Assembly: GCF_000746275.1 (NCBI RefSeq) | Contig: NZ_KN050831.1 | Location: 56,995-120,994 of the forward strand | Source of the DNA: Thermopetrobacter sp. TC1 | GTDB lineage: Bacteria; Pseudomonadota; Alphaproteobacteria; Rhizobiales; Aestuariivirgaceae | Direction: 5' to 3' | DNA length: 64,000 bases | Part shown: positions 55,070 to 64,000 of the stretch, in pieces | How positions within the stretch are numbered: the stretch's first letter is position 1 | Layout of the letters: every line of letters starts with the position of its first letter | Program-made: the position numbers and the translations under genes | Notes under the pieces: model-generated | What the model was told of the DNA's origin: nothing | Databases searched by the model: none | Seen by the model: only the letters and a program-made list of their open reading frames with translations

Positions 55070-55546
55070 TCAGCCATTATCCGGCAGGACGCTGACCCGA
55101 ACGCCCTCCTGCCCCGCCGTGGACAGCGCGGCGGCAATCTTCTCCTCGATTTGCGGATAGGTTAGCCCCGCCACGTGCACCTTGCCAAAGCGGCCGAGAT
55201 TGAGCGCTCCGGAAGCATCCACCACATAATCGCCGGAAAGGGAATCAAGCCCGAAGGCGATCACCTTCAGCTTATCGCCCGCCTTGACCGTGATCACCTC
55301 GGCGGCGTCATGAAAACCAACCGCCATGCCGGCATCGGGCGGCGTAATGTTGGGCTCCGTCGTGGAACAGGCGGAAAGCAACGCGGCCGTCAGCGCCACG
55401 GCCGCAACAAGGCCGCCTTTGCTGATCTGCTGTCGCTTTGAGGACAGGACGGAGCCGATGCTCCTTCTCTCGGACCGCCCGTATCTGATTTCAGGGCCGT
55501 TCACGTCGCCCTCCCTCCTTGCCGACATGAGCGTTCCCCCCGTCAA
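55070..55546 (-). CDS. Short polysaccharide-export-type lipoprotein
   Basis: A 158-residue protein with a late lipoprotein signal (GLVAAVALTAALLSAC), so the true start is probably downstream of the first Met; candidates are less clear because of the basic stretch before it. The mature part (ITVKAGDKLKVIAFGLDSLS, GDYVVDASGALNLGRFGKVH, AGLTYPQIEEKIAAAL) is the Poly_export domain found at the N terminus of Wza-like capsule export proteins. Here it ends right after the domain, without the SLBB part, and no Wzc or synthesis gene is nearby. Confidence 0.85.
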   Translation of the reverse strand: MTGGTLMSARREGDVNGPEIRYGRSERRSIGSVLSSKRQQISKGGLVAAVALTAALLSACSTTEPNITPPDAGMAVGFHDAAEVITVKAGDKLKVIAFGLDSLSGDYVVDASGALNLGRFGKVHVAGLTYPQIEEKIAAALSTAGQEGVRVSVLPDNG

Positions 55547-55626
55547 CAGACATCCTTAACCCATAACACCCGTTCGGGCAAGTCACAACGAAGCGCCGAA
55601 TCATTCCGCTCATACAACCTGAAGCC

Positions 55627-58077
55627 TTAAGGATCGGTTATCATCCGCCTTTCTCTGCTTGCGGACGCATCCGCCGGCACATCGGCGCGCACCGCCTTGC
55701 GCGGCAGGGGCGCACGCCCCCAGGGCAATGTGCCGCGCTTATCTGAGACACTGAGGTGCCGCACAATGCGTCCTGCCTCATCAAGCCAGAGCGCCTGCGC
55801 CCCCTGCCGCCACAGCACGAAACGATCGATGCGCACGCGCACCTCCTTGCAGCCCTCCCGCAAGGGAAAGGCGGCAATCACGATGGCGGCATCGGCACAG
55901 GCCTGAGCGATCGCCTGCTTCAGCGCATTGCTTTCAAGCCGCCGTTCCATCACCGCCGGCAGAAAGACGATGGTTCTGCCCCTTTCGCCCGTCTGCCCGC
56001 TCCTGATCAGTGCTGTCCGGCATGCGCCGGATGGTGCGCATCTCCAGCCTTTGCGCTTTCGGGCCTCTTTCGGTGTTGCCGGATCACCATCCCGCCGCAG
56101 CCAGATCGACAGGGCAAAGCGCCCGGCCCGCCCTGGTGTGGCAAGCAATTGGCCCGCCGCATTGCGCACGGCCACGACCTTGCCTTGAGCATCAACGAGC
56201 ACATCCGGCCGAACCGCCGCCGGCGCAAGAACCCCGGCCACAACCGCGCCCAACCCCACAAGCCGCCAGCCATCCCGCCGCAGACACAGCCACAGAAGCC
56301 CTGCCGCGATCAGCGCGGCCGCCCAAAGCCGCATCTGCGGCACCTCCAGCCACGGATCGGGCCAGTGTGCAATCCAGCCGCTGATCGTGAATACCGCCTT
56401 CAGCCCCGCCTCCATCACCTGCCACACGGGCGCATCCAGATGAAGCGGCATGAGAACAAGCGCCAGAACCCCCGCCGGCATCACCACGAGGCTGACAACG
56501 GGAAGCGCCAGAACATTGCCAAACAGCCCCCAATGCGAGAGGCGGTTGAAGTGCCAGGCCGAGGGCAAGGCCGTCATCAGCGCCGCCACCAGGGTTGTGA
56601 GCGCAAACGCAAGAAAGCCAAGCAACAGCCCCCGCAGCCACCGCTGCCAGAGCGTCCGGGATTCATCCGCTTCTGCGCGTAACACCATTCGCGACAAGCG
56701 AACGTGCCGCACCGCTTCATAAACGGCGATCAGCCCGGCCACGGCGAAAAAGGACATCTGAAACCCCGCCGTCACCGCCTTTTCCGGATGCAGGATCAGG
56801 ATCAGCAGTGCGGCCAGCCCGAGGTTGCGCATGCTCAACGCCGGCCGGTCCAGCATCAGGGCCAGCGTCATCACCGCCAGCATGATGAAGGCCCGCTGCG
56901 TGGCCACGGAATTGCCAGACAGCAGCAGATAGGCCGCCGCCGTCAGCAAGGCGGCCAGCGCCGCCCACTTGCGGATGGGATAACGGATGGCCAGGCCCGG
57001 GATCGCGGCGAGAAGAAAGCGCAGCGCCTGAAACACCGCACCGGCCACCAGCGCCAGATGCAGCCCGGAAATGGCAAGGATATGCGCAAGCCCCGCCGCG
57101 CGCAGCGCCTCCAGATGCGCCTGCGCAAGCCGCCCGCGCTCGCCGATGATCAGGGCCGCCGCCAGCGCCGCTGCGTTGTCATCCCGCATCACCGCCCGCA
57201 ACCGCCCGGCAATCGCCCGGCGCCAGCGCTCCAGATACCGTGCGCCCAAAAGCGCCAGCCCGCAATCCTTGCATCCGTCCTCGATGAGAAACAGCCCCCG
57301 CGCATGGGCAAAGCCCACCGCGCCAATGCCGGCGAAAAAAGGCGCCCGCGCCGGATCAAAGCCCTCAGGTTCCACCGGCTGCGGCAGACGCTTAAGCCGC
57401 GCCCGCAGCCGCACCACATCCCCTGGCAGCGGCAGGCGTTCATGACCCTGCGCGCGGGTGTTTTTCCCACTGCGTTTCTTAGGGATCAGCAGCGTGATCC
57501 GCACCCTTTGCGGCACGAAGCGCCTGCGCACCTCAGGCAGATCCTTCACCCGCAGGATCATGCGCACACGCCCGGGGCCTGCATGCCATGTGCGCTCCAC
57601 CTGCCCGGTGAGCGTCACCCAGCCCACATGCGCCGGCAAAAGCCGCACATGCGCCTGCAGCACCCGCCAGGAGACAAGCGCAAAGCCCACACAAGCGGCC
57701 GCAAGCAGCAAAAGGCCCCGCTGCCCGGTTCTTGCCGCCTGCCAGATCCCAAGCAACAGAAAAAGCCCGGCCACGGGGCCTGATAAGAGCAGGCCCGGCC
57801 GCACCGGTGCGATGAACCACAGCGCCGCCCCGGCCCAGAGAAACACCGCCAGCCATGCCACAAGATCGCCCGCCACCGGCGCTGGCCCCAGTGGCCTGCG
57901 CATCAGCCGCAAACCCCTGCCCCAGAAACGCCACGGCCTATCATCGCCTTCGCCGTCATTCAGGGCATCGAAGGCCTCCGCCTCGTCATTCGGCCATACG
58001 CCTGCCGCAGGCGGTGTTTCACCCTGCCGCCGCGTGTTCTTGCCGTCCCGCTCCTGCCAGAAACGTTCAAGGCCCAT
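55627..58077 (-). CDS. comEC: ComEC/Rec2 family DNA-uptake channel protein
   Basis: About 816 residues from ATG 58075-58077. An N-terminal soluble OB-like part with two early spans is followed by the Competence domain with about eight spans; GLAHILAISGLHLALVAG is the core ComEC motif, and LSGNSVATQRAFIMLAVM and FQMSFFAVAGLIAVYEA are also conserved. It would form the inner-membrane channel for single-stranded DNA during natural transformation. The C-terminal ~200 residues lack the HxHxDH metallo-hydrolase motif of longer ComEC proteins, which is usual in alphaproteobacteria. It diverges from gltX. Confidence 0.93.
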   Translation of the reverse strand: MGLERFWQERDGKNTRRQGETPPAAGVWPNDEAEAFDALNDGEGDDRPWRFWGRGLRLMRRPLGPAPVAGDLVAWLAVFLWAGAALWFIAPVRPGLLLSGPVAGLFLLLGIWQAARTGQRGLLLLAAACVGFALVSWRVLQAHVRLLPAHVGWVTLTGQVERTWHAGPGRVRMILRVKDLPEVRRRFVPQRVRITLLIPKKRSGKNTRAQGHERLPLPGDVVRLRARLKRLPQPVEPEGFDPARAPFFAGIGAVGFAHARGLFLIEDGCKDCGLALLGARYLERWRRAIAGRLRAVMRDDNAAALAAALIIGERGRLAQAHLEALRAAGLAHILAISGLHLALVAGAVFQALRFLLAAIPGLAIRYPIRKWAALAALLTAAAYLLLSGNSVATQRAFIMLAVMTLALMLDRPALSMRNLGLAALLILILHPEKAVTAGFQMSFFAVAGLIAVYEAVRHVRLSRMVLRAEADESRTLWQRWLRGLLLGFLAFALTTLVAALMTALPSAWHFNRLSHWGLFGNVLALPVVSLVVMPAGVLALVLMPLHLDAPVWQVMEAGLKAVFTISGWIAHWPDPWLEVPQMRLWAAALIAAGLLWLCLRRDGWRLVGLGAVVAGVLAPAAVRPDVLVDAQGKVVAVRNAAGQLLATPGRAGRFALSIWLRRDGDPATPKEARKRKGWRCAPSGACRTALIRSGQTGERGRTIVFLPAVMERRLESNALKQAIAQACADAAIVIAAFPLREGCKEVRVRIDRFVLWRQGAQALWLDEAGRIVRHLSVSDKRGTLPWGRAPLPRKAVRADVPADASASRERRMITDP

Positions 58078-58254
58078 TGCCTGCCCCCGCAAAAACTGGC
58101 AAAAGCCTAGCACCATTCGCCGTTTCCGGCACGCATTCCGTGCAGACCCGTCGCCGCCTCCCGGTTTTCAACAGCAAGGCGCGCACTCCCCGGCACGGAG
58201 CGTAAAGACCAAGGATCCGTCACATCCGCAAGCTTAAGGATAGCGTTCACAACC

Positions 58255-59694
58255 ATGAGCAAGGTGAGAACCCGCTTCGCCCCTTCGCCCACGGGCTTTC
58301 TGCATATCGGCGGCGCCCGCACCGCCCTGTTCAACTGGCTCTATGCCAAGCATCACGGCGGCGAGATGCTTTTGCGCATTGAGGACACCGACCGCGAACG
58401 CTCCACGCAGGAAGCGGTGGATGCCATCATCGAGGGCCTGAAATGGCTGGAGCTGGACTGGGCCGGCGAGCCCATCTCCCAGTTCGCCCGGGTGGAGCGC
58501 CACCGCGAGATTGTGCACAGGCTGCTGGAAAGCGGGCATGCCTATTATTGCCAGTGCACGCCGGAGGAGCTGGCCGAGATGCGCGAGAAGGCCCGCGCCG
58601 AAGGCCGCCCGATGACCTATGACCGCCGCTGCCGCGAGCTGGGCCTGTGCCCGCCGCATGACAAGCCGCTGGTGGTGCGCTTTGCTGCGCCACGCGAGGG
58701 CGAGATCGTCATTCACGACATGGTGCAGGGCGAGGTGCGCTGGCAGGCCGAGGCCATGGATGACCTCGTACTCATGCGCGCCGATGGCACGCCCACCTAT
58801 AATCTCGCCGTTGTCGTCGATGATCACGACATGGGCATCACCCATGTCATCCGCGGCGTGGATCACCTCACCAACGCCGCCCGCCAGAAGATGATCTACG
58901 ACGCCCTCGGCTGGGAGATGCCGAAAATGGCACACATCCCCCTCATTCACGGCCCCGATGGCGCCAAGCTCTCCAAGCGCCACGGGGCACTGGGCGTTGA
59001 GGCCTATCGCGCCATGGGCTATCTGCCCGAGGCCATGCGCAATTATCTCGCCCGCCTCGGCTGGAGCCATGGCGATGACGAGATTTTCACCACCGAACAG
59101 CTCATTGAGTGGTTCGATGTCGATGCCATCGGCAAGTCTCCGGCGCGCTTCGATTTCGTCAAGCTGGAGAGTGTGAACGGCTGGTGGATCCGCAATCTTG
59201 ACGATGAGCGGCTGCTTGCCCGCTTTGAACAGTTCCTGCCCCATGCCGATAAGGACCATCGCACCCGGGCGGAGCTGGCCCGGCGCCTGCTTGAGCAGCC
59301 TGAGGGACGCCAGCGTTTCCTCAAGGCCCTGCCCGGCCTGAAGGAACGTGCGAAAACCTTGGTGGAACTCCTTGATCTTTCCTATTATCTCTATGCGGAG
59401 CGCCCGCTGGAGATTGCGCCGAAGGCCGCAAAGATCCTGGACAAGGGCGGCCGTGACGTCCTGCGCGATCTTCTTCCCGTCCTTGAAGCGATCAATGAGG
59501 CCGGCTGGACCGAGGAGACACTGGAAGAGCGCATCAAGGCCTTTGCGGAAGCACAAGAACTCAAGCTGGGCAAGGTGGCGCAGCCCTTGCGCGCGGCGCT
59601 CACCGGCTCCAATGTCTCGCCCGGCATTTTCGAGGTTCTCGCCGTCCTTGGCCGCGAGGAAAGCCTTGCGCGCATTCGCGATCAGCTCGCCTAA
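58255..59694 (+). CDS. gltX: Glutamyl-tRNA synthetase
   Basis: A 479-residue class I synthetase. The HIGH-type motif is [20 protein letters not shown] near the N terminus, and the KMSKS-type loop is [12 protein letters not shown] (Lys at about residue 238). Other family marks are [30 protein letters not shown] and the C-terminal anticodon-binding domain ([20 protein letters not shown]). [19 protein letters not shown] lies in the connective domain. A large terminator-like structure follows. Confidence 0.97.
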   Translation: MSKVRTRFAPSPTGFLHIGGARTALFNWLYAKHHGGEMLLRIEDTDRERSTQEAVDAIIEGLKWLELDWAGEPISQFARVERHREIVHRLLESGHAYYCQCTPEELAEMREKARAEGRPMTYDRRCRELGLCPPHDKPLVVRFAAPREGEIVIHDMVQGEVRWQAEAMDDLVLMRADGTPTYNLAVVVDDHDMGITHVIRGVDHLTNAARQKMIYDALGWEMPKMAHIPLIHGPDGAKLSKRHGALGVEAYRAMGYLPEAMRNYLARLGWSHGDDEIFTTEQLIEWFDVDAIGKSPARFDFVKLESVNGWWIRNLDDERLLARFEQFLPHADKDHRTRAELARRLLEQPEGRQRFLKALPGLKERAKTLVELLDLSYYLYAERPLEIAPKAAKILDKGGRDVLRDLLPVLEAINEAGWTEETLEERIKAFAEAQELKLGKVAQPLRAALTGSNVSPGIFEVLAVLGREESLARIRDQLA

Positions 59695-60099
59695 GCACTA
59701 TCACGGAACACAACCCTCTTGCGCGCAGAAATGGCATCTTGGGCATTCCTGCCCGCAGTGATGCCTATTATGGCGCGCAAGAGTGACATTTTTGCACCTA
59801 TATGGGGATAATTTCTTCTGACACTCGAACCGTTCCAACAAATGTGATATGGTGCGGCCGAAAAACGGGTGGGGCGTTTCGGGGGCCGCAATCCCGGGCG
59901 AGATATGCAAGCCTGCGTTCGGCCTGATGTGATTTGGCTGCCCTGCCCTGTTTCTGGAAGCATCGAGTGCATGCCGGCCCTGCGGGGGGCTTGAGAGAGT
60001 GCGCGGGGAGGCATGCAAAGCAAAGACGGGGGTTACCGACTGTCCGCCTGATGATGCGGCGTATTCCTAAAAGAGGGCGGACACGGGAAGAGGTGGCAC
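59695..60099. other. Intergenic region between gltX and hfq
   Basis: About 405 bp without a supported gene. The first 100 bp hold the gltX terminator; the remainder should include the hfq promoter. Nothing else is recognisable. Confidence 0.5.
59716..59793 (+). terminator. Large hairpin and T-run after gltX
   Basis: CTCTTGCGCGC and GCGCGCAAGAG (arms 59716-59726 and 59773-59783) enclose a 46-base loop with an inner GGCATC/GATGCC stem. TGACATTTTT follows. The outer stem is perfect, the size unusual. Confidence 0.65.
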
Positions 60100-60345
60100 A
60101 TGGGACAGGACAGACAACAAAATCTTCAGGACACCTTCCTCAACCACGTTCGCAAGAACAAGGTTCCGGTCACGGTCTTTCTCGTCAATGGCGTGAAGCT
60201 GCAGGGCATCATCACGTGGTTTGACAATTTCTGCGTCCTTTTGCGGCGGGATGGCTTGTCCCAGCTTGTCTACAAGCATGCCATTTCCACGGTCATGCCG
60301 GGCCAGCCCATCCAGCTCTATGAGGAATCGGGAGACGAGAGCTGA
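60100..60345 (+). CDS. hfq: RNA chaperone Hfq
   Basis: An 81-residue Sm-like protein, the compact alphaproteobacterial length. Sm1 is [25 protein letters not shown] and Sm2 is the [12 protein letters not shown] segment with the conserved YKHA. N-terminal [15 protein letters not shown] is the helix that follows the usual start. It binds small RNAs and mRNAs as a hexamer. hflX, often next to hfq, is absent; a terminator follows instead. Confidence 0.97.
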   Translation: MGQDRQQNLQDTFLNHVRKNKVPVTVFLVNGVKLQGIITWFDNFCVLLRRDGLSQLVYKHAISTVMPGQPIQLYEESGDES

Positions 60346-60428
60346 TCGGGGCATCCCTCCGCCTTTGCCCCGTGCGCTTCTGGATGATGGGGTACAAAAA
60401 GGCGAAAAAAGATCTGACGGATCATGCA

Positions 60429-60464
60429 AAGGCGCTTGCTCCTCAACAGACAAGCGCCTTTTTT
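60429..60464 (+). terminator. Rho-independent terminator of hfq
   Basis: AAGGCGCTTG pairs perfectly with CAAGCGCCTT around a 12-base loop and ends in TTTTTT. Confidence 0.9.
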
Positions 60465-60539
60465 AAGTCAGGCCTGCCCTTGTCCCATCTTCAGCGCGGC
60501 ACCGTGCCTGCCCAAATCAATTGCAATAAACATCCATGC

Positions 60540-60566
60540 CCGGAAGGACACTTCATATCCTTCCGG
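60540..60566. repeat. Hairpin of the CCGGAA...TTCCGGAAC type
   Basis: CCGGAAGGA and TCCTTCCGG enclose a 9-base loop. The outer bases and the downstream AACTGTTTGGCA resemble the hairpin at 16152-16178 followed by AACATTTTGGCG, so the two are probably relatives. Confidence 0.6.
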
Positions 60567-60615
60567 AACTGTTTGGCATTTTGGGCTGTCCTAGAAACTA
60601 GGTTTTGCTGTTCCA

Positions 60616-60688
60616 CAACTCATTGAATGTCAAGCACGGCCCTGCGGGCCGCCGCGTAGCGGTTTCATGCTTGACATTCAATGAGTTG
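60616..60688. repeat. 73-bp nested inverted repeat (cruciform-like)
   Basis: Perfect 21-bp arms at 60616-60636 and 60668-60688 (CAACTCATTGAATGTC outward part) enclose a 31-base core. The core itself forms two small hairpins: GGCCC-TGC-GGGCC and CCGC-GTA-GCGG. The whole would fold as a three-way or four-way junction. No T-run follows. Confidence 0.8.
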
Positions 60689-60704
60689 CGAAAAGAATGG
60701 TCAT

Positions 60705-60740
60705 GAAGCGCCAATGGCGAAAAATCGCCATTGGCGCTTC
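60705..60740. repeat. Perfect 16-bp hairpin with AAAA loop
   Basis: GAAGCGCCAATGGCGA and its exact inverse complement are separated by AAAA. It lies 16 bp after the nested repeat. There is no T-run in either direction within a few bases, so it is not an ordinary terminator. Confidence 0.75.
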
Positions 60741-60854
60741 TCTCAACCCTGAAAACCATGTTATGGAGACATTGAAAAATTACCATGATTTCAATGACAT
60801 AAAACAACATTGACTTATTTATCTAGGACGACCCCTGGCATTTTTCACCTTCAC

Positions 60855-60897
60855 CCTAAGGCATGGACGGCGGGGTAACATGCCCCGCCGAAACGTT
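60855..60897. repeat. 43-bp dispersed repeat, copy 2 (GGCGGGG hairpin)
   Basis: Second copy of the element at 16206-16248, in the same orientation, with the GGCGGGG/CCCCGCC stem kept and the flanking CCTAAGGCATG and CCGAAACGTT identical. Confidence 0.7.
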
Positions 60898-60990
60898 TTC
60901 AAGGAACGCCCCCCTGCCCTTCCGCCCTCCTTGTGGGTGAAGATGGCCGGAGAGCGCTAGGCCGCAAGGGCTATTGCGCGTTCCGGGATT

Positions 60991-61725
60991 TCATGTGCCG
61001 AATTCCATCAGCGCCGGGAAGGTCTTCTGGATCCACTCGCCGATGGCGTTCATGGCACCGGTCATGATGAGAATGCCGGTGATGATGAGAAAGCCGCCGA
61101 TGATCTTTTCCATGACATCAAGATGGCGGCGGAAGCGCTGCATGAAGCCCATGAACTGTTCGAGAAAGGCGGCCGCCACCACGAAAGGCACGCCAATGCC
61201 CAGCGCATAGACCAAGAGCAGCGCAGCCCCCTGCATGGCGGTATCCTGAGCCCCGGCAACGAAGAGAATGCTGGTCAGCACCGGCCCCACGCAGGGCGTC
61301 CAGCCAAAGGCGAACGCCAGCCCCGCCACATAGGCGCCGGCCAGGCCCACCGGCCTTTGCCGCGGCTGCGCCCGCACCTCGCGATAGAGCATCATCATCC
61401 TGAACACGCCGAGAAAATGCAGGCCCAGCAGGATGATGATGCCGCCCGCAATGACGGCCACGATATCGCGATACTGCTGCAGAAGCTGCCCGACAGTGCT
61501 CGCCGTGGCACCAAGCAGGACAAAGATGGTGGCAAAGCCAAGCACGAAGGCCACGGTGGCCAGGACAAGCCGTCCGCGACGCCCGGCCTTTTCGTCCGTC
61601 ATTTCATCAAAGGACATGCCGGCGATGAAGGCCAGCGAAGGCGGCACGATGGGCAGAACGCACGGCGAGAGAAAGGAGAGGATTCCGGCCAGGAAAGCCC
61701 CTCCCAGACCGATGTCGAACGTCAT
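60991..61725 (-). CDS. ccdA: CcdA/DsbD-type cytochrome c biogenesis membrane protein
   Basis: A 244-residue membrane protein from ATG 61723-61725 (MTFDIGLGGAFLAGILSFLS) with six spans. The two redox Cys are in LSFLSPCVLPIVPPSLAFI and FAFGWTPCVGPVLTSILFV, the paired PC motifs of the CcdA/DsbD transmembrane domain. It moves reducing power from cytoplasmic thioredoxin to periplasmic thiols, which haem attachment to the many CXXCH proteins of this organism requires. A charged loop (REVRAQPRQRP) separates the halves. It stands alone. Confidence 0.93.
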   Translation of the reverse strand: MTFDIGLGGAFLAGILSFLSPCVLPIVPPSLAFIAGMSFDEMTDEKAGRRGRLVLATVAFVLGFATIFVLLGATASTVGQLLQQYRDIVAVIAGGIIILLGLHFLGVFRMMMLYREVRAQPRQRPVGLAGAYVAGLAFAFGWTPCVGPVLTSILFVAGAQDTAMQGAALLLVYALGIGVPFVVAAAFLEQFMGFMQRFRRHLDVMEKIIGGFLIITGILIMTGAMNAIGEWIQKTFPALMEFGT

Positions 61726-61940
61726 GAATGCCTCGTTCCCGTTCGTTTCCTCAAGGCGTTTTATGGTTTTTGTGCAGAGACGATAGCGAAAGCGCCCTGC
61801 CCTGTCACGCATGCACACGTTGCATGACTGTTTCTACCGCCTTTCCTCTCTCTTTCCCGCCGTTATCGTGCCCTGAAATCCGGCTTGAAGCGGCATGCGC
61901 CGTTGAAGCAGCCTGAGCAAGCCGCTATAGAACCGACATC

Positions 61941-63572
61941 ATGTCGGAAGAGCACAGCTTCGATGTCATCGTCATCGGCTCCGGCGCTGCCGGTCTGGAC
62001 GTCGCCCTGCAGCTGGACGCGGCGGGGGTGGAGGTTGCCGTTCTGTCCAAGACGGAGCTTGAGGAGACCAACACCTGGCATGCGCAAGGGGGCATTGCCG
62101 CCGTTCTCGATGATGCCGACAGCTTCGAGGCCCATATCAGGGACACACTGATCGCCGGGGCGGGTTTGTGCGATGAGGAGGTGGTGCGCTTCGTCGTGGA
62201 GCATGCGCCGGCGGCCATCGCCCGCCTGGAACGCTATGGCGCCCGTTTCACCCGCGCAGATGACGGCCAGTATCACTTAACCCGCGAAGGCGGCCATTCC
62301 GCCCGCCGCATCGTGCACGCCGCCGATGCCACCGGCCGCGAAATGGAAGAGAGCATGGCGGCCAAGGCCCGCCGCGCGCCGCACATCACCATCTTCGAAC
62401 AACACATGGCCGTGGACCTCATTCGCGAACACGTGCCCGGAAAAGGATACGGCCGCATCGTTGGCGTCTATGTTCTCAACCGCAACAGCGGCCGCGTTGA
62501 TCTCTTTCGCGCGCGCGCCATCGTTCTCGCCACCGGCGGGGCCTCCAAGGTCTATCTCTACACAACCAATCCCGACATCACCACCGGCGATGGCATCGCC
62601 ATGGCCTGGCGCGCCGGCTGCCGCGTGGCCAACATGGAATTCGAGCAGTTTCACCCCACCTGCCTTTATCATCCCCAGGCCAAGGCCCAGCTCATCTCCG
62701 AGGCCGTGCGCGGCGAGGGCGGCCGGCTGCTGCTGCCCAATGGCGAGCGCTTCATGCCGCGTTTTGATGAGCGCGCCGAGCTGGCGCCGCGTGATATCGT
62801 CGCCCGCGCCATCGACCACGAAATGAAGCGCCTGGGCATCGATCACGTCTATCTCGACATTTCCCACAAGCCCGCCGATTTCATCCGCAGCCACTTTCCC
62901 AATATCTACGCCGCCCTGCTCAAGTTCGGCATCGACATGACGCGCGAACCGATCCCGGTGGTGCCGGCGGCGCACTATACCTGTGGCGGCGTGATGGTGG
63001 ACATGCGCGCGCGCACCGATATCGAGAATCTCTATGCCGTCGGTGAGGTGACCTATACCGGCCTGCACGGGGCAAACCGCATGGCCAGCAATTCCCTGCT
63101 GGAGTGCCTGGTCTATGCCGAGGCGGCGGTGCATGACCTGCTCGCCCGTCTGGAGGACATCCCGCCGCCGCCGCCCCTGCCCGCCTGGGACGAAAGCCGG
63201 GTCACCGATTCCGATGAAATGGTGGTCGTCTCCCACAACTGGGATGAAATCCGCCGCTTCATGTGGGATTACGTGGGCATCGTGCGCACGACCAAACGTT
63301 TGCAGCGGGCGCGCAACCGCATCACGCTCCTGCAGCAGGAGATCGCGGAATATTACGGCGGCTTTCGCGTCACTTCCGATCTTCTCGAGCTGCGCAACCT
63401 CGCCCTGGTGGCGGAGCTGATCATCACTTCCGCCCTGCGCCGCAAGGAAAGCCGGGGGCTGCATTATACCCTGGACTATCCCGAACCGCGCGAAAGCCAG
63501 CGCCACCCCACCATCCTCGTGCCCGACCGCTTCTGGGGCTGCGAATTCATGCTCGAAGGCCACCTGTCCTGA
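61941..63572 (+). CDS. nadB: L-aspartate oxidase
   Basis: A 543-residue flavoenzyme, first step of de novo NAD synthesis (aspartate to iminoaspartate). FAD-binding [17 protein letters not shown] is near the N terminus, with [14 protein letters not shown], then [17 protein letters not shown], and late [20 protein letters not shown] and [19 protein letters not shown]. NadB rather than SdhA is indicated by this late block and by the C-terminal helical part with [10 protein letters not shown]. It belongs with nadC at 53951. Confidence 0.96.
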   Translation: MSEEHSFDVIVIGSGAAGLDVALQLDAAGVEVAVLSKTELEETNTWHAQGGIAAVLDDADSFEAHIRDTLIAGAGLCDEEVVRFVVEHAPAAIARLERYGARFTRADDGQYHLTREGGHSARRIVHAADATGREMEESMAAKARRAPHITIFEQHMAVDLIREHVPGKGYGRIVGVYVLNRNSGRVDLFRARAIVLATGGASKVYLYTTNPDITTGDGIAMAWRAGCRVANMEFEQFHPTCLYHPQAKAQLISEAVRGEGGRLLLPNGERFMPRFDERAELAPRDIVARAIDHEMKRLGIDHVYLDISHKPADFIRSHFPNIYAALLKFGIDMTREPIPVVPAAHYTCGGVMVDMRARTDIENLYAVGEVTYTGLHGANRMASNSLLECLVYAEAAVHDLLARLEDIPPPPPLPAWDESRVTDSDEMVVVSHNWDEIRRFMWDYVGIVRTTKRLQRARNRITLLQQEIAEYYGGFRVTSDLLELRNLALVAELIITSALRRKESRGLHYTLDYPEPRESQRHPTILVPDRFWGCEFMLEGHLS

Positions 63573-63721
63573 GCCGTTTTGAAAGGTCCTGTAGAAAATC
63601 CGGCAAACCGCTCCCTGCCACCGCGCAAAGCATCCGGCTCAGGCGCAGTCGTGTTGTCTCGCAGACTAAACGACCCCCACATCGTCATACCGGCGAAAGC
63701 CCACTGGTGTCCAAGGAAAGT

Positions 63722-64000
63722 TCAGCATGGGAGGAGCTCCTCGAAAAGGGGCAGGGAAGTGGTGGGGTGGGGTGTGGCGCGTGGCGGTTTTGGCGGCGGG
63801 TGAAAAAGGGTTGCGGCCACGAGCACGCGGATGTCCTTGAGCCTCATTGCACCACTTGCGGTATCTGCTTTCGTGACCAGGCGGTGATATTCACGCAGCA
63901 GAAGCCAGGCGATCACCGCCACCCACAGTTGTACAAGAATGGCGTTGCGGCTTTCGCCCATGAAACGCTTGACCTTCAGATTTTGCTTCAACCACTTGAA
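63722..64000 (-). mobile_element. C-terminal part of an IS4-family transposase, cut by the window edge
   Basis: The minus strand reads from the right edge FKWLKQNLKVKRFMGESRN, then AILVQLWVAVIAWLLLREYH, ending at a stop at 63722-63724. This is the end of an IS4-type DDE transposase (the K-x-x-K-R-F segment after the catalytic Glu helix region). The final ~30 residues are Pro-rich and look like read-through beyond the normal end. The rest of the element lies outside the window; inverted repeats cannot be seen. Confidence 0.75.

Larger units (their letters stand above)
60346..60990. other. Non-coding stretch with a hairpin-repeat cluster
   Basis: About 645 bp between hfq and the ccdA-like gene with no supported gene. 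Besides the hfq terminator it holds four further inverted repeats, listed separately. Short open frames here run through the palindromes and are rejected. Confidence 0.6.

Noticed and set aside
63655..63700. Possible copy of the CGTCATACCGGCGAAAGCC dispersed repeat
   Set aside because: Only one half of the usual palindrome is present, so a repeat cannot be supported.
1..64000. tRNA or rRNA genes
   Set aside because: The larger gaps were read for cloverleaf-like or conserved rRNA sequence and none was recognised; a covariance-model scan could still find one.

Overview
The window is GC-rich, densely coded DNA from a Gram-negative bacterium, most likely an alphaproteobacterium. Pointers are the K+-independent type of H+-pyrophosphatase, a BTLCP-type transglutaminase-like protein, a ComEC without a metallo-hydrolase tail, an 81-residue Hfq, and short palindromic repeats of the type scattered through many alphaproteobacterial genomes. 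The organism is probably a facultative denitrifier that makes menaquinone. The genus cannot be named from this sequence.

Left part (1-13.8 kb): a two-partner secretion / contact-dependent inhibition locus. A 2194-residue CdiA-like exoprotein (minus strand) ends in a pre-toxin TG segment and an LHH-type HNH/Endonuclease VII nuclease tip. It is followed 2 bp later by a SUKH (SMI1/KNR4) immunity gene, then by a start-less second pre-toxin module that runs off the window edge (an orphan toxin cassette). Divergently transcribed are a short toxin-less TpsA (825 aa), a TpsB transporter that appears to carry three POTRA domains, and a Sel1-repeat protein. Base composition drops sharply just after the FNNYL (VENN-like) motif, which marks the toxin tip as a swappable module.

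13.9-23.1 kb: a homocysteine-methyltransferase-like protein that lacks its zinc cysteine pair, a DUF2147 protein, an array of five small hairpins, the membrane pyrophosphatase hppA, and three exported proteins of unknown function. 23.2-32.2 kb: dnaE, a BASS-family transporter with menA and ubiE/menG (menaquinone tail steps), a FadL-type porin and a PPK2 polyphosphate kinase.

32.5-48.4 kb: respiration. An octaheme tetrathionate-reductase-family cytochrome c with its cytochrome b lies upstream of a LysE-type exporter and a membrane protein. Next comes a complete clade II (Sec-dependent, NosR-less) nitrous oxide reductase cluster on the minus strand, in transcription order nosZ - two dihaem cytochromes c - nosB - nosD - nosG - nosH - nosF - nosL - nosY. 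Several TTGAN-N4-NTCAA sites (FNR/DNR type) lie in front of nosZ, nosD and nosF. Nearby menA/ubiE and the iron-sulfur pair NosG/NosH fit a menaquinol-to-N2O electron route; this is an inference.

48.5-64 kb: housekeeping and small genes: a NUDIX hydrolase, DUF2905, bacteriohemerythrin, a coiled-coil protein with a threefold repeat, YjbQ, a BTLCP protein, gamma-carbonic anhydrase, nadC, a short polysaccharide-export-type lipoprotein, comEC, gltX, hfq, a CcdA-like thiol/disulfide membrane protein, nadB, and an IS4-family transposase remnant cut by the right edge. Between hfq and ccdA lies a second hairpin cluster sharing two elements with the one at 16 kb. No tRNA, rRNA or CRISPR array was seen.
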